Positions 21,309 through 29,166 of a DNA stretch of 64,000 bases are shown piece by piece. The translations under genes were made by a program, and so were the position numbers. Below the pieces are notes generated by a model. The model did no database searches, was not told the DNA's origin, and worked only from the letters and a program-made list of their open reading frames with translations. The first letter of the stretch is position 1. Each line of letters opens with the position of its first letter. Source of the DNA: Candidatus Berkiella aquae (GTDB lineage Bacteria > Pseudomonadota > Gammaproteobacteria > Berkiellales > Berkiellaceae); contig NZ_LKAJ02000001.1 in the NCBI RefSeq assembly GCF_001431295.2, positions 62,001 to 126,000 on the forward strand, read 5' to 3'.

Positions 21309-21761
21309 TCATCCAAAAATAAATTTCTCTTCACATTCTATATTATGTTTTTTTAATATTGTTCTAAATTCATCTTCAAACGTCATTATTTTATGGTGTT
21401 CTTCTTGATTGCGAATGTAACAAATAATATTTTCATATGCTGAATGGCTCACCGAAAATGAACCATATCCTTCCTGCCAAGCAAATTGCTTGCAATTAAT
21501 AAAATTGGAATGTACCCAAACAGATGTTCTCGATTTTATTTCACGAATAAGATAACTAAGTTTATCAATGTTTCTAATTGAAATCAGTAAATGTAAATGA
21601 TTTGCTGTTCCGCCGATTTGCAAAAGCACGCCTTGATGAGACTTAACAATTCCACCGATATAGGCATATAACCGAGACTGAATATTGTTAGTGATTAAAT
21701 CAGCACGGTTTTTAGTTGACCAAACTATATGAAAATAATGAGAACGAAATGAGTGAGACAT
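21309..21761 (-). mobile_element. REP-associated/IS200-type Y1 transposase
   Basis: A 150-residue HUH single-strand transposase (PF01797). The metal-binding motif HLHLLIS follows TANHLHLL. A candidate catalytic tyrosine lies in the C-terminal helix (ENIICYIRNQEEHH). FHIVWSTKNRADLI near the N-terminus is characteristic. The ATG at 21761 is preferred over one three codons upstream. No accessory tnpB gene is present, and REP-like palindromes abut its 3' side, which fits a RAYT (REP-mobilising transposase) better than a standard IS200. The reading frame appears intact. Confidence 0.85.
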
Positions 21762-21977
21762 CCCTAACATCCTATGCCATCCAAAGCTTGGTCTCCAATA
21801 TCATCAAAATACTGAAAATGGCAAGGTCATTGTCAAAATTTTATCTATATTTCGCATTATGATTGTCACGTAGTTATCCAATCAAGGAATAATTTGTTTG
21901 CACATGTTAAAAATTCTTGCATCTATAGATTACATCAGGTAAACGCCTATAAATCACACAGGGAATCAGTGTGAAAC

Positions 21978-22010
21978 AAGTTGATATCAACTTAGTACTT
22001 TAACTTTAAT
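21978..22010 (+). promoter_or_regulatory. Putative promoter with 16-base operator palindrome
   Basis: AAGTTGATATCAACTT (21978-21993) is a perfect palindrome. A -35-like TTGATA lies inside it (21981-21986), and a -10-like TTTAAT follows at 22005-22010, giving an 18-base spacer. A repressor dimer bound here would occlude RNA polymerase at the small-peptide operon. The promoter is read by eye, and the regulator is not encoded immediately beside it. Confidence 0.5.
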
Positions 22011-22032
22011 GTATTATTCAATAGGAGTACCT

Positions 22033-22128
22033 ATGAAAAGAGTTAAAATGATTAAGAAACAAGTTAAAATTTCAAAAATAGCGATAACCGCCCCGGGAGG
22101 GCACTGCCAAGGTGGTGGTGGCTGGTAA
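22033..22128 (+). CDS. 31-residue glycine-rich peptide (candidate RiPP precursor)
   Basis: A short ORF with a good ribosome-binding site (AATAGGAG, about 6 bases before ATG). The N-terminal half is strongly basic (MKRVKMIKKQVKISK); the C-terminal half is ITAPGGHCQGGGGW, with one cysteine, one histidine, four consecutive glycines and a terminal tryptophan. That leader-plus-core look, the regulated promoter in front, a stable hairpin directly behind, and the following enzyme-like and exporter genes suggest a modified, exported peptide. A double-glycine cleavage after residue 23 would leave HCQGGGGW. I recognise no known family. It is too short for statistical support from one genome. Confidence 0.6.
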   Translation: MKRVKMIKKQVKISKIAITAPGGHCQGGGGW

Positions 22129-22135
22129 AGTGCGA

Positions 22136-22162
22136 GACTCCGCAAGTGATGCTTGCGGAGTC
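22136..22162 (+). terminator. GC-rich hairpin between the small peptide and the next gene
   Basis: GACTCCGCAAG (22136-22146) and CTTGCGGAGTC (22152-22162) form a perfect 11-base-pair stem with loop TGATG, starting 7 bases after the peptide stop codon. No U-run follows, so it is more likely a partial terminator or 3'-end stabiliser than a full stop. Such a structure after a precursor gene is common in peptide clusters, where it keeps precursor mRNA in excess of enzyme mRNA. Confidence 0.7.
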
Positions 22163-22185
22163 ACTGAAAATTTCAAGGAAAGAAA

Positions 22186-22692
22186 ATGCTCTCTGATATT
22201 GATTTTAATCGTCAAGTTCATTCTTTAAGACTCGATGAGTCGAATTCAACAATTCCTTCTTTAGAACAATCACGAGAATATATTTATAATATTGACTTCT
22301 CAATGTTGATTTATAAAATAACAAAGTCTGATCCTAATATTGCTAGAATTTGGGATGAAGAAAGCGCCCTAAAAGTAGTCCGCTATTACCAAAATTATTT
22401 ATGGATACTGAGAAGATATTCACGAGATTATCCTGTTATACCACCTTCTACTGATATTGATGAAATATGGCATCATCATATTTTGGATACATATAAATAC
22501 CATGAAGATTGCTTAGCCATTTTTGGGCAATATTTGCACCATTACCCCTATTTTGGTATGAGGGGAGAATCAGATTATGCTGAATTGGAAAGAACATTCA
22601 AAATAACGCAAGCATTACATATGAAGGAATTTAACGAGCCAATATTATCGTTTGAAACAGAAGACATTGAAGTTGAAGTGAATTATGTGTAA
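22186..22692 (+). CDS. PF07173-like (glycine-rich-domain-protein-like) His-rich protein
   Basis: A 168-residue soluble protein. Residues 91-102 read IDEIWHHHILDT, followed by YKYHEDCLAIFG (103-114) and HHYPYFG (118-124). This WHxH...Y..DC..FG...H pattern resembles the PF07173 family named after plant glycine-rich domain proteins, whose biochemical role is unknown. The density of conserved His, Asp and Cys suggests metal binding, but that is inference. AAGGA precedes the ATG. It lies between the small peptide and a MATE exporter on the same strand, so a role in peptide maturation or immunity is plausible. Confidence 0.65.
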   Translation: MLSDIDFNRQVHSLRLDESNSTIPSLEQSREYIYNIDFSMLIYKITKSDPNIARIWDEESALKVVRYYQNYLWILRRYSRDYPVIPPSTDIDEIWHHHILDTYKYHEDCLAIFGQYLHHYPYFGMRGESDYAELERTFKITQALHMKEFNEPILSFETEDIEVEVNYV

Positions 22693-22715
22693 TAACCAAA
22701 ATAAATGGATATAAA

Positions 22716-24071
22716 ATGATTTCAACGTTATTTCAATCTTTTGGAATTGCAGTGAATAGAAGTGCAACGCAAGTTGCTTCCATTATAATTACGGCTATCT
22801 TGGGTTTATATAGTATACAAGTGCTTGCAGAATTTAGTCTTGCACTCACGTTTGCGGCAATTTTGTTTGCAATAGTGACGACAGTTCAGATGGGCACACA
22901 AGCTGAACTAGGTAAACGATTTGCAGAAAAAAACATCAGCAAGATGTTTGATCTTTTTAAGTCAACATTGATCGTTGTTAATATCGTGGCCTGCATTATT
23001 GCAGTCGCAATATGGATATTACCAAATCCATTTTCAAGTGCGGGCGATGTTGAGCTTGCGCGACAAGCGATGAAAACATTAAAAATATTAGTGCTTAGCT
23101 TACCCTTGGTTGCAACTTTAACAACCATTACCTTTCTTTTAGAAAGTACAGGTAAAACTAAAAAAGTGGTCTTTCTAAGAACGGCTCAAGTTTTTCTTCA
23201 AGTTGGTTTTATTGTATTTTTTGTATGGTTTAAAGAAAAGGGGTGGTTAAATCTAGAAGTATCTGCATCGCATATAGCGATAATGTATCTATTAAGTGAT
23301 TTATGCATGTTAATGATAGGCATTATGTTACTTTTTATGCATATTAGAAGAGAGTTCAGGACTTATCCTCAAATAGAAACAAAATCAAACATTTCAAAAA
23401 GTATGATATATGAAGTAACGAGATTGGGGAGTCCTGTTATGGTAGGCATGATAGGGCAAAGGATGCTTTTCTATTGTTATGCAAATTATATTGCATCTTT
23501 GGGTATCTTACAGATGTCATCGTTTTCGATTCTTAATTCAGTCATATTTTTCTTTCAAATACCTTTAATGGGAGTGGCACACTTAATGACGATTAAAATT
23601 GGAAATTCATTAGGTGAAAAAAGACATTTAGGGCTGCAAAAAACTTTTCTAGCATTTATTAAATTATTTACTTTAGAGCTCTGTGTGATTGGTTTCGTTT
23701 TTTATTGCTTGTTGCCACTTATTTTGCCGCAAATGACAGATGATATTGAAATACTGCAATTATTAAACTCATTACAATGGATAATCATGGTCTACTTTGT
23801 TATGAATGCGGCATTAACTTTCTGTATGAGCGGGCTTAGAGGATATTCAGATACACTGACACCACAATTAATGATTTTAGCTATTTTATCGTTAGGCGTT
23901 ATTGCCATCTATTTAATTTCACCTGCAACATTGGGTATTTCGGGAATTCTTTTGATATTTAGCATAGCAGGTCTGATAGCAGCATTTTTTCTTTTTAAAC
24001 GAATGGTAACAATGCAGAAAAATGAAATAGCGATATTACAGATTGAAGAAAGGGGTCAGATATACCGATGA
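22716..24071 (+). CDS. MATE-family efflux transporter
   Basis: A 451-residue inner-membrane protein with about twelve hydrophobic helices in two similar halves, the layout and length of MATE (MatE/NorM-type) exporters. Fold-typical stretches include GLYSIQVLAEFSLALTFA, TVQMGTQAELGKRF and LGSPVMVGMIGQRM, with a corresponding GVAHLMTIKIGNSLGEKRH in the second half. MATE pumps export organic cations or peptides using Na+ or H+ gradients. It starts 23 bases after the PF07173-like gene and is probably co-transcribed. The last codons run into a large inverted repeat, so the C-terminus may have been altered by repeat insertion. Confidence 0.88.
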   Translation: MISTLFQSFGIAVNRSATQVASIIITAILGLYSIQVLAEFSLALTFAAILFAIVTTVQMGTQAELGKRFAEKNISKMFDLFKSTLIVVNIVACIIAVAIWILPNPFSSAGDVELARQAMKTLKILVLSLPLVATLTTITFLLESTGKTKKVVFLRTAQVFLQVGFIVFFVWFKEKGWLNLEVSASHIAIMYLLSDLCMLMIGIMLLFMHIRREFRTYPQIETKSNISKSMIYEVTRLGSPVMVGMIGQRMLFYCYANYIASLGILQMSSFSILNSVIFFFQIPLMGVAHLMTIKIGNSLGEKRHLGLQKTFLAFIKLFTLELCVIGFVFYCLLPLILPQMTDDIEILQLLNSLQWIIMVYFVMNAALTFCMSGLRGYSDTLTPQLMILAILSLGVIAIYLISPATLGISGILLIFSIAGLIAAFFLFKRMVTMQKNEIAILQIEERGQIYR

Positions 24072-24124
24072 CCCTAGTGACGCTTATTTTAATTAAGAAA
24101 GGTCATCGGTATACCTGACCCCTT
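24050..24124. repeat. Large inverted repeat across the MATE gene 3' end
   Basis: AAGGGGTCAGATATACCGATGACC-type left arm (24050-24073, key parts AGGGGTCAG and TATACCGATGACC) pairs with the right arm at 24101-24124 (GGTCATCGGTATA and CTGACCCCTT). One mismatch interrupts about 23 base pairs; the loop is 27 bases. It could act as terminator for the peptide operon. Similar half-sites occur near 26652 (GATCAGGTATATCGAC), suggesting a dispersed element. Confidence 0.75.
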
Positions 24125-24190
24125 TTCTTTTGCGAAGCTGCAGGCGTAGCAAGGAGCACCAGAGAGATTTTATCTAGAGAAAATCCATCT

Positions 24191-24247
24191 GGCTGCTAAA
24201 GCAGCCTCTTCCCTTTTCAAGGGAAGATTTAGTGTCGCTAAAGCGAC
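24191..24247. repeat. Three consecutive short hairpins
   Basis: GGCTGCTAAAGCAGCC (24191-24206), CTTCCCTTTTCAAGGGAAG (24208-24226) and GTCGCTAAAGCGAC (24234-24247) are adjacent perfect palindromic hairpins in the gap between the convergent MATE and ankyrin genes. A C-rich run with AGGGGGA follows to 24300. They look like REP-type intergenic repeats, and they may also terminate both genes. Confidence 0.7.
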
Positions 24248-24291
24248 TTTGAATTATTTTAAATTCTGTGGGGATCCCTCCCCCTTCCCCC

Positions 24292-26358
24292 TTAGGGGGA
24301 GTTTTTAAATTTTTTGGAAGTTTTAGCAGTAGCTTGAGATCCACTTTTCTTTCGCTTTTCTTTTTTCGAATTTAATGCTGGTAAGTATCCATTCGATGAT
24401 GAGGCCACCTCTGGTGCTTGCTGCGTTATCTGTTCCACCGCTTGCGGAGGGTTCATATACGGAATAGCGTGCTCTAACTGGCGCTCTATGCATCGGTTTA
24501 CTTTAATATCAATTAAAGATTGCAGATGGGCATTTGACACTAAGTGATTGTAAGCGTCTTTGAGATCGGTAACGACTGATTCACGAACTTCATTCCATAA
24601 ATGAGATGGAAAGCCATTTTGCATAGTCCATAATTTTGCTAATTCTTGTTGCCGTATTAACGGCAACGCGAAGAAGCGCTCTTTACATAGTGCTTCAGCT
24701 TTGCGCAAGATTGTCTCATTATTCACAATTATGATGAAGACTTTTTCATGACCATGTAAAGTATGGATGAGTTTATTAAATGCCCCACCCGTACAAATCC
24801 TTGAGGCAAGTCGATTGTTATCCCTTCCATCTTCATCCAGATTACCACCGCGTTCTATTTCATATAAATGCTGCACCAGCAATTTGCGTCGAGCATTAAT
24901 AAGTGAATCTAGCTCATTATCATCTGACGCTGCGTGCGGTGCACTTCGAATAATTTGCGCGACGTCATTTAACCCTATCCAAGTTAATGCTAAAGCTTCA
25001 TTAAAAGAAACCTTAGAAATAGGTTCAACGTATGAGAGTTCATTTAACCAAGCAAACGCATCCAGAGCAGCACTTACTTTTGTATCTGTGTGATCAAGAT
25101 CTTGAAGCCAAGTTTCTAATTCTCTCAATGCACGGGTCAAATTGTGTTGTGAATAATGAGATTTTAAATTGATGGCTGCTTGAGCGACTGTTTCATGAAT
25201 GGTATCTTCATGGGTACTTTGCGCGGGGTTAACGGGGTTTTGAATAGTATCAGGTAACCTTGCGCCATGTTCTCTCAAATAAGCAACCACATCAAAAAAT
25301 CGCTGACGAAATGCTGCAGCTATGGGTGTCTCACCATTCATTGCTGCTTGGTTAACATTCGCGCCATTTGCTATTAATAATTCAACCGCTTCTATGTGGC
25401 CATAACCGGCTGCAATATATAATGGCGTAAGACCTTGTCTTCCTCCCTCGGTTATTTCTAAATTAATATCATTTTTTATAGCATTCACGCTGAGTAATGC
25501 TCGAAGCACTTCGGGGTTGCCTACCATAGCTGCTGTATGTAGTACCGTTTGGCCACTTAAACGTTCAGTTGAATTTAAGTCATTTACTGAATTTTCGGCG
25601 ATAGCTTGGGTAATATCACGATTGATTACGTCTACATCACTTACCAAAACTGCGGTATGAAACGGTGTTCTATTAGATGTTTTAGATGTTTCGTTAATGA
25701 TAAACGCCAGAAAAAAATCTTCCGTTACAAAACGTGGCTTGGCATTATTTCCTTCGGCCATGAGTAAATGAAAAATTTCTCTGGTGGGATTGTGAGCTAA
25801 CGCTAAATGAACCAATAGCTGCCCTTGTGAGTTTGCTTCATTAAACGTAATGGAGAGTTCTTCTTTTTGACGAATGCACTCTTTTACGAATTCTATATTA
25901 TTATTTATAACCGCTAAATGTAATGGAGTTTGTCCTTTTGATGTCCATTGATTAGGATGAGCACCCATTTTCATGCAATATCTGGCAACTAGCGGATTGT
26001 GCAGATTCGATGACAATTCCAAGGCCTTTCTTGCAAATAAACTGTTGCCAAGTATGCTTTTCATTCCTTGCAATGAAGGGAAGTAATCGGATAGTTTAAT
26101 GGTGGGTGTCGTTAGTGTGCGATATCTTATTTCTGTGTTGTTAGATGATCCAAAATTCGCTACTTTTTTGCCAGTGTGACTCTGATTTTCAATCACAACT
26201 ACATCTACATCTACATCTTCGTCCATTTCATAATTACTTTGCTCGTCTTCCTCTGATTCAGTTAGCTCGGCGATATCAGAAGGTTTTTCAGAGTAAAGAT
26301 GAGTCTCAATCTCGTCACCCCGGTCAATAGGTGTAACTGTATTATTAAAATCCTTCAT
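24292..26358 (-). CDS. Ankyrin-repeat protein with basic C-terminal tail (candidate effector)
   Basis: A 688-residue protein. An acidic N-terminus (about residues 1-60) precedes at least six ankyrin repeats over about 135-390: GQTPLHLAVINNNIEFVKEC, RTPFHTAVLVSDVDVI, GQTVLHTAAMVGNPEVLRAL, LTPLYIAAGYGHIEAVELLI and GETPIAAAFRQRFFDVVAYL among them. Residues 400-650 are helical and unrecognised. The last 25 residues (KKEKRKKSGSQATAKTSKKF) are strongly basic, like a nuclear localisation signal. No signal peptide or membrane segment is seen. Proteins of this build in Legionellales are often type IV substrates; no secretion signal was tested. Confidence 0.8.
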   Translation of the reverse strand: MKDFNNTVTPIDRGDEIETHLYSEKPSDIAELTESEEDEQSNYEMDEDVDVDVVVIENQSHTGKKVANFGSSNNTEIRYRTLTTPTIKLSDYFPSLQGMKSILGNSLFARKALELSSNLHNPLVARYCMKMGAHPNQWTSKGQTPLHLAVINNNIEFVKECIRQKEELSITFNEANSQGQLLVHLALAHNPTREIFHLLMAEGNNAKPRFVTEDFFLAFIINETSKTSNRTPFHTAVLVSDVDVINRDITQAIAENSVNDLNSTERLSGQTVLHTAAMVGNPEVLRALLSVNAIKNDINLEITEGGRQGLTPLYIAAGYGHIEAVELLIANGANVNQAAMNGETPIAAAFRQRFFDVVAYLREHGARLPDTIQNPVNPAQSTHEDTIHETVAQAAINLKSHYSQHNLTRALRELETWLQDLDHTDTKVSAALDAFAWLNELSYVEPISKVSFNEALALTWIGLNDVAQIIRSAPHAASDDNELDSLINARRKLLVQHLYEIERGGNLDEDGRDNNRLASRICTGGAFNKLIHTLHGHEKVFIIIVNNETILRKAEALCKERFFALPLIRQQELAKLWTMQNGFPSHLWNEVRESVVTDLKDAYNHLVSNAHLQSLIDIKVNRCIERQLEHAIPYMNPPQAVEQITQQAPEVASSSNGYLPALNSKKEKRKKSGSQATAKTSKKFKNSP

Positions 26359-26699
26359 TTTATCAACCTATAAAATAATATTGAAAAGCAAAATGATAAC
26401 ATGTTGTCAGGAAAACACCTTGGTTTCTAATAGCGCTTTGTCGGATTTTTACACGCTTCTCTCTGCAAGCAAGGTAAAAGCCAACCATTCAAGAACGGAG
26501 GTATACCGAGTGGAGCTATATCTTTGCCGTTGAGCCGGATTGGGGCTCAGAGCACAGCTTTTACTCATTAAATATAACGGTGAGGGCATCGAATGCGTGC
26601 GCATGACTACATTCAGTTGTAGAATGATCGCATGATTAAATGACGAAAAAGATCAGGTATATCGACTATGATCCTCGGGATACTTGATCTCTTACGTTG
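26359..26699. other. Intergenic stretch with repeat half-sites, no gene seen
   Basis: About 340 bases upstream of the ankyrin gene and beyond the ISL3 relic. No convincing reading frame is present. It contains GATTTTTACACGCT near 26454, which recurs in the same orientation near 26918 inside the decayed transposase region, and an imperfect pair GATCAGGTATATCG / GGGATACTTGATC at about 26652-26692. These look like debris of an inserted element. Confidence 0.5.
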
Positions 26700-27060
26700 T
26701 TATTGGCATCCACAGGAATAGGTAGCTTTGTGATGATGCTTGTAATGATGCTTATGATGATGATTATAACGAACACTAACGCTTAATCGATAATTCTCAA
26801 AATTCCTAAATCCATAAGCTCTCCTTCGTATCAGCTTCATCTTTCGATGAAAGCCCTCGGTGATGCCATACTGTTTAATGAAGTTGCGATAAGTCACACT
26901 TAAATCAATACAAGCGATTTTTACACGCTCTATGCCTGCGATATGGCAAAGGACTGTATGATTTCGGAGGCAGGTTGGCCCTGTACAATATCAAAGATAC
27001 GATGTTGCCTAAGGTTATAGCGTGAAGGCGCTACTAGATTAAAGATTAAACCGCTTTATG
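26700..27060 (-). pseudogene. ISL3-family transposase relic with internal deletion and frameshift
   Basis: Read on the minus strand, 27050-26935 encodes YNLRQHRIFDIVQGQPASEI and IIQSFAISQA before a stop. A shift then leads into ERVKIACIDLSVTYRNF, which matches the DDE-core region of ISL3 transposases, and this joins directly to the normally distant C-terminal motif ITEGFHRKMKLIRRRAYGFR then NFENYRL. The core between YRNFIKQY and ITEGFH is missing, so the gene is dead. The tail after NFENYRLSVSVRY is unusual, running into a His/Lys-rich segment (HHHKHHYKHHHK) ending SCGCQ. Confidence 0.75.
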
Positions 27061-27420
27061 AGACGAGGAGGCGGTTGGGAGAGAGTGTCCTGTGTCGACC
27101 TCGATCCACCTCTCATTCAGGCAAGTTTATTGGCTTGCTTTAATTTGTTACAAAGGGGCATTTAATAAAAGTGAGAGCGCTCAACCAATTGCACTTAATC
27201 TTCACAACTCTACGGTTTCTCATTGCAACTTGCCTCCTATTACAAGGCTTAATACAACAAAAGAAAGCAATTATCTTGGTTTTCTGCGGGCTTTTTAAAT
27301 ACCGCTTCAAAGCAACAAGCTAATGAAACTCCGCATTGGGCAACAGGCATATTTTTATCACAAGAAGAAAAGGAAGAAAAAATCAAAGTCGTACATCATA
27401 AAAAAGCTGGTAAATAGTGC
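27061..27420 (+). other. Unassigned stretch with short coding remnants
   Basis: No intact gene is supported. One frame, from about 27285 to 27418, reads LNTASKQQANETPHWATGIF followed by LSQEEKEEKIKVVHHKK and a stop, and looks like the C-terminal end of a lost protein; it joins no upstream start without a frameshift. A neighbouring frame (27092-27298) ends ESNYLGFLRAF and could be the other side of that shift. I do not recognise the parent family. Confidence 0.35.
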
Positions 27421-27459
27421 TTCTTCCGCATCATTCACAATCTAAGGAACACGAGCTTG

Positions 27460-27713
27460 TTGTAACCCACGTCGCGATTGCTTCGCTACGCGAATCCATC
27501 TTACGCTGTTCCCCATGTCGCGCTTATCTCGCTTTGCTCGCCAAGCTTACACGGGGCTATTATCCCACGCCCCTACGGGGCTGTTGATCTTGATTTTTAG
27601 CGGCGTAGCCGCGTAGGAAAATGGCCCCGCGTAAGGAACATTCGCGCGCTTGTCCGGCGTAGCTCAAAGAGCGAAGCCGGAAGCGAATGGGCCGCAACGA
27701 AGTGTTCTAAATT
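27460..27713. repeat. REP-like repeat cluster related to the 21-kb copies
   Basis: The segment ACGGGGCTATTATCC followed by the hairpin CCCCTACGGGG and GCTGTTGA at about 27552-27593 matches the 21-kb units. Further palindromes are AGCGGCGTAGCCGC near 27599 and TCCGGCGTAGCT ... AGCGAAGCCGGA near 27654-27680, the same design as TCCGCCGTAGC ... GCGAAGGCGGA near 20938-20995. The stretch is GC-richer than its neighbours and carries no gene. Confidence 0.75.
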
Positions 27714-28430
27714 TTATGGTATTACTACTAAATCTTCATCGTAAACACGAGGGCTTTTATATGTCATATGAATACGAAGAGCTAATTGTGGAGTTAAGGG
27801 AACAATAATATTTGGCAAATGCGAATGCTTTTTAGGTTCCATTGCAATGGGGTTATCACTAGTAAAGAATGGGCTATCAGGGAAAGGGTTTCTTAGAAGT
27901 TCCCATTTTAAGTTTCCTATTGTATAGGCTAACTTTTCGACGGTATAAATTCCATTAGCTTGTGCGTATTTTGGATCAGCGCTCACATAGCCTTTTTTTA
28001 ATGATTTCATATTTGGCACTTTGTCTGCAGTTGTCCAAATAGGAAAAAGACTATTATCTATCTCCGATACACTTTCTATCTCATCAACTAAATTTTGGAA
28101 CATTCCTTGAGATAGTCTAACACCGGTTAGCGAACATGAATGTACATAAGCAATCCATCCTGAAATAGTATAAATTGTTTCATTATCAATTTTCCCATTA
28201 AGTAATTGCTCAATGACGCTGTTATAATTGTTTTCGATGGGAATTAAGAATTTTTCGATAGCTCTCGGCTCAGTAAAATAAAAATTAGTATTACCTTCTT
28301 CGATGCCGCATATACTCTGAATTGAGCATCGTGTTTTTCGCAAGGTATGCTTGCATATGGTAAAGAGTTCATTTTTTTTAATAGAAAAACCCCTGAGATA
28401 AACTTGTGAAATGTAATGATCAATCGCCAT
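27714..28430 (-). CDS. DUF4238-like protein
   Basis: A 238-residue soluble protein. It begins MAIDHYISQVYLRGFS, matching the HYIPQFYLRGF opening of DUF4238, and later has the family's FFTSDNPIAMEPKK-type motif (PFFTSDNPIA). DUF4238 proteins are of unknown function and are scattered among bacteria on accessory DNA, often near defence or mobile genes. It stands between REP-like repeats and an orphan antitoxin, consistent with an acquired segment. It is somewhat shorter than many members, and the C-terminus runs to the repeat boundary, so slight truncation is possible. Confidence 0.7.
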   Translation of the reverse strand: MAIDHYISQVYLRGFSIKKNELFTICKHTLRKTRCSIQSICGIEEGNTNFYFTEPRAIEKFLIPIENNYNSVIEQLLNGKIDNETIYTISGWIAYVHSCSLTGVRLSQGMFQNLVDEIESVSEIDNSLFPIWTTADKVPNMKSLKKGYVSADPKYAQANGIYTVEKLAYTIGNLKWELLRNPFPDSPFFTSDNPIAMEPKKHSHLPNIIVPLTPQLALRIHMTYKSPRVYDEDLVVIP

Positions 28431-28575
28431 TTTTGCTACATCGTAATTAAACTAGAAACAGTTCATACAGATTATACAATAACCGTTGCTACATATAAAC
28501 TAAACAAGAATTCGTTCTTGATTACGAAAAAAAGCAACTTAATATTTATTATCACAATTAATTTTTTGGATTATC

Positions 28576-28887
28576 ATGAAGAAGCAATTTAAAAATACCT
28601 ATGAGCCAAATAGTATTTCGCCACCTGGAAACACACTTGCAGAACTGCTTGAAGAAATCGGGATGAGCCAGAAAGACTTTGCTAAAAGATGTGAGCTACC
28701 TGAAAAGACAATTAATGAAGTTATTGAAGCTAAGTTTTCAATTTCACCAGAGATAGCATTGCAATTTCAAAGAGTATTAGGTACTCCTGCAGAATTCTGG
28801 AATTCAAGAGAATTTCGCTATCGAGAATATCTTGCGTGTAAGAAAGAGAATGAAATGCTACAAAAAGAAAAAAATTGTAAAAAATAA
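28576..28887 (+). CDS. HigA-family antitoxin-like HTH protein (orphan)
   Basis: A 103-residue XRE-type helix-turn-helix protein. It reads SPPGNTLAELLEEIGMSQKD (the PG..L.E.LEE.GMSQ motif of HigA/VapI antitoxins), then a recognition helix and a C-terminal VLGTPAEFWNSREFRYREY. In addiction modules HigA represses its own promoter and neutralises the HigB ribonuclease. No higB-like gene is found on either side, so this copy is an orphan regulator or a relic. The tail is Lys/Glu-rich. Confidence 0.82.
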   Translation: MKKQFKNTYEPNSISPPGNTLAELLEEIGMSQKDFAKRCELPEKTINEVIEAKFSISPEIALQFQRVLGTPAEFWNSREFRYREYLACKKENEMLQKEKNCKK

Positions 28888-29003
28888 AAACCTATTTACA
28901 ACCCAATTTAAAATTTGATAATGTACACGAATCGTGACTGCAAAGTGCGGCAAACATTTTACAGCCACTAACCACAAGCAAAACTTTACTGGAGTTTAAG
29001 CCC

Positions 29004-29102
29004 ATGGCTATGCGCATTTTATTACATTCTTTCAGAGTTCAAAAGCTCGCATTCAAGCGATTCGATAACCTATTGTTTTTTAAGCAGAAAATCTTCACCT
29101 AA
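29004..29102 (+). CDS. Possible 32-residue basic leader peptide before the bacteriocin-like operon
   Basis: ATG at 29004 with GGAG about ten bases upstream opens a frame reading MAMRILLHSFRVQKLAFKRF then a Phe/Lys-rich end. It is followed immediately by a weak hairpin (AAACCG / CGGTTT, 29101-29123) and T residues, 60 bases before the wHTH gene. It could be a leader peptide with attenuator or a chance frame. Confidence 0.3.
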   Translation: MAMRILLHSFRVQKLAFKRFDNLLFFKQKIFT

Positions 29103-29166
29103 ACCGTTTTCAACCTCCGGTTTTTGTAGGATTTTGTTCACTTACTAATCAGTAGGATGTATTGCT

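Noticed and set aside
22033-22128. The Gly-rich mini-ORF as a class II bacteriocin with GG leader
   Set aside because: Its N-terminal half is strongly basic and lacks the acidic, L/V-spaced consensus seen in the peptides at 29621 and 29774.
27092-27298. 68-codon frame between the ISL3 relic and the REP cluster
   Set aside because: No start signal and no protein-like pattern except its last residues, which may be one half of a frameshifted remnant.
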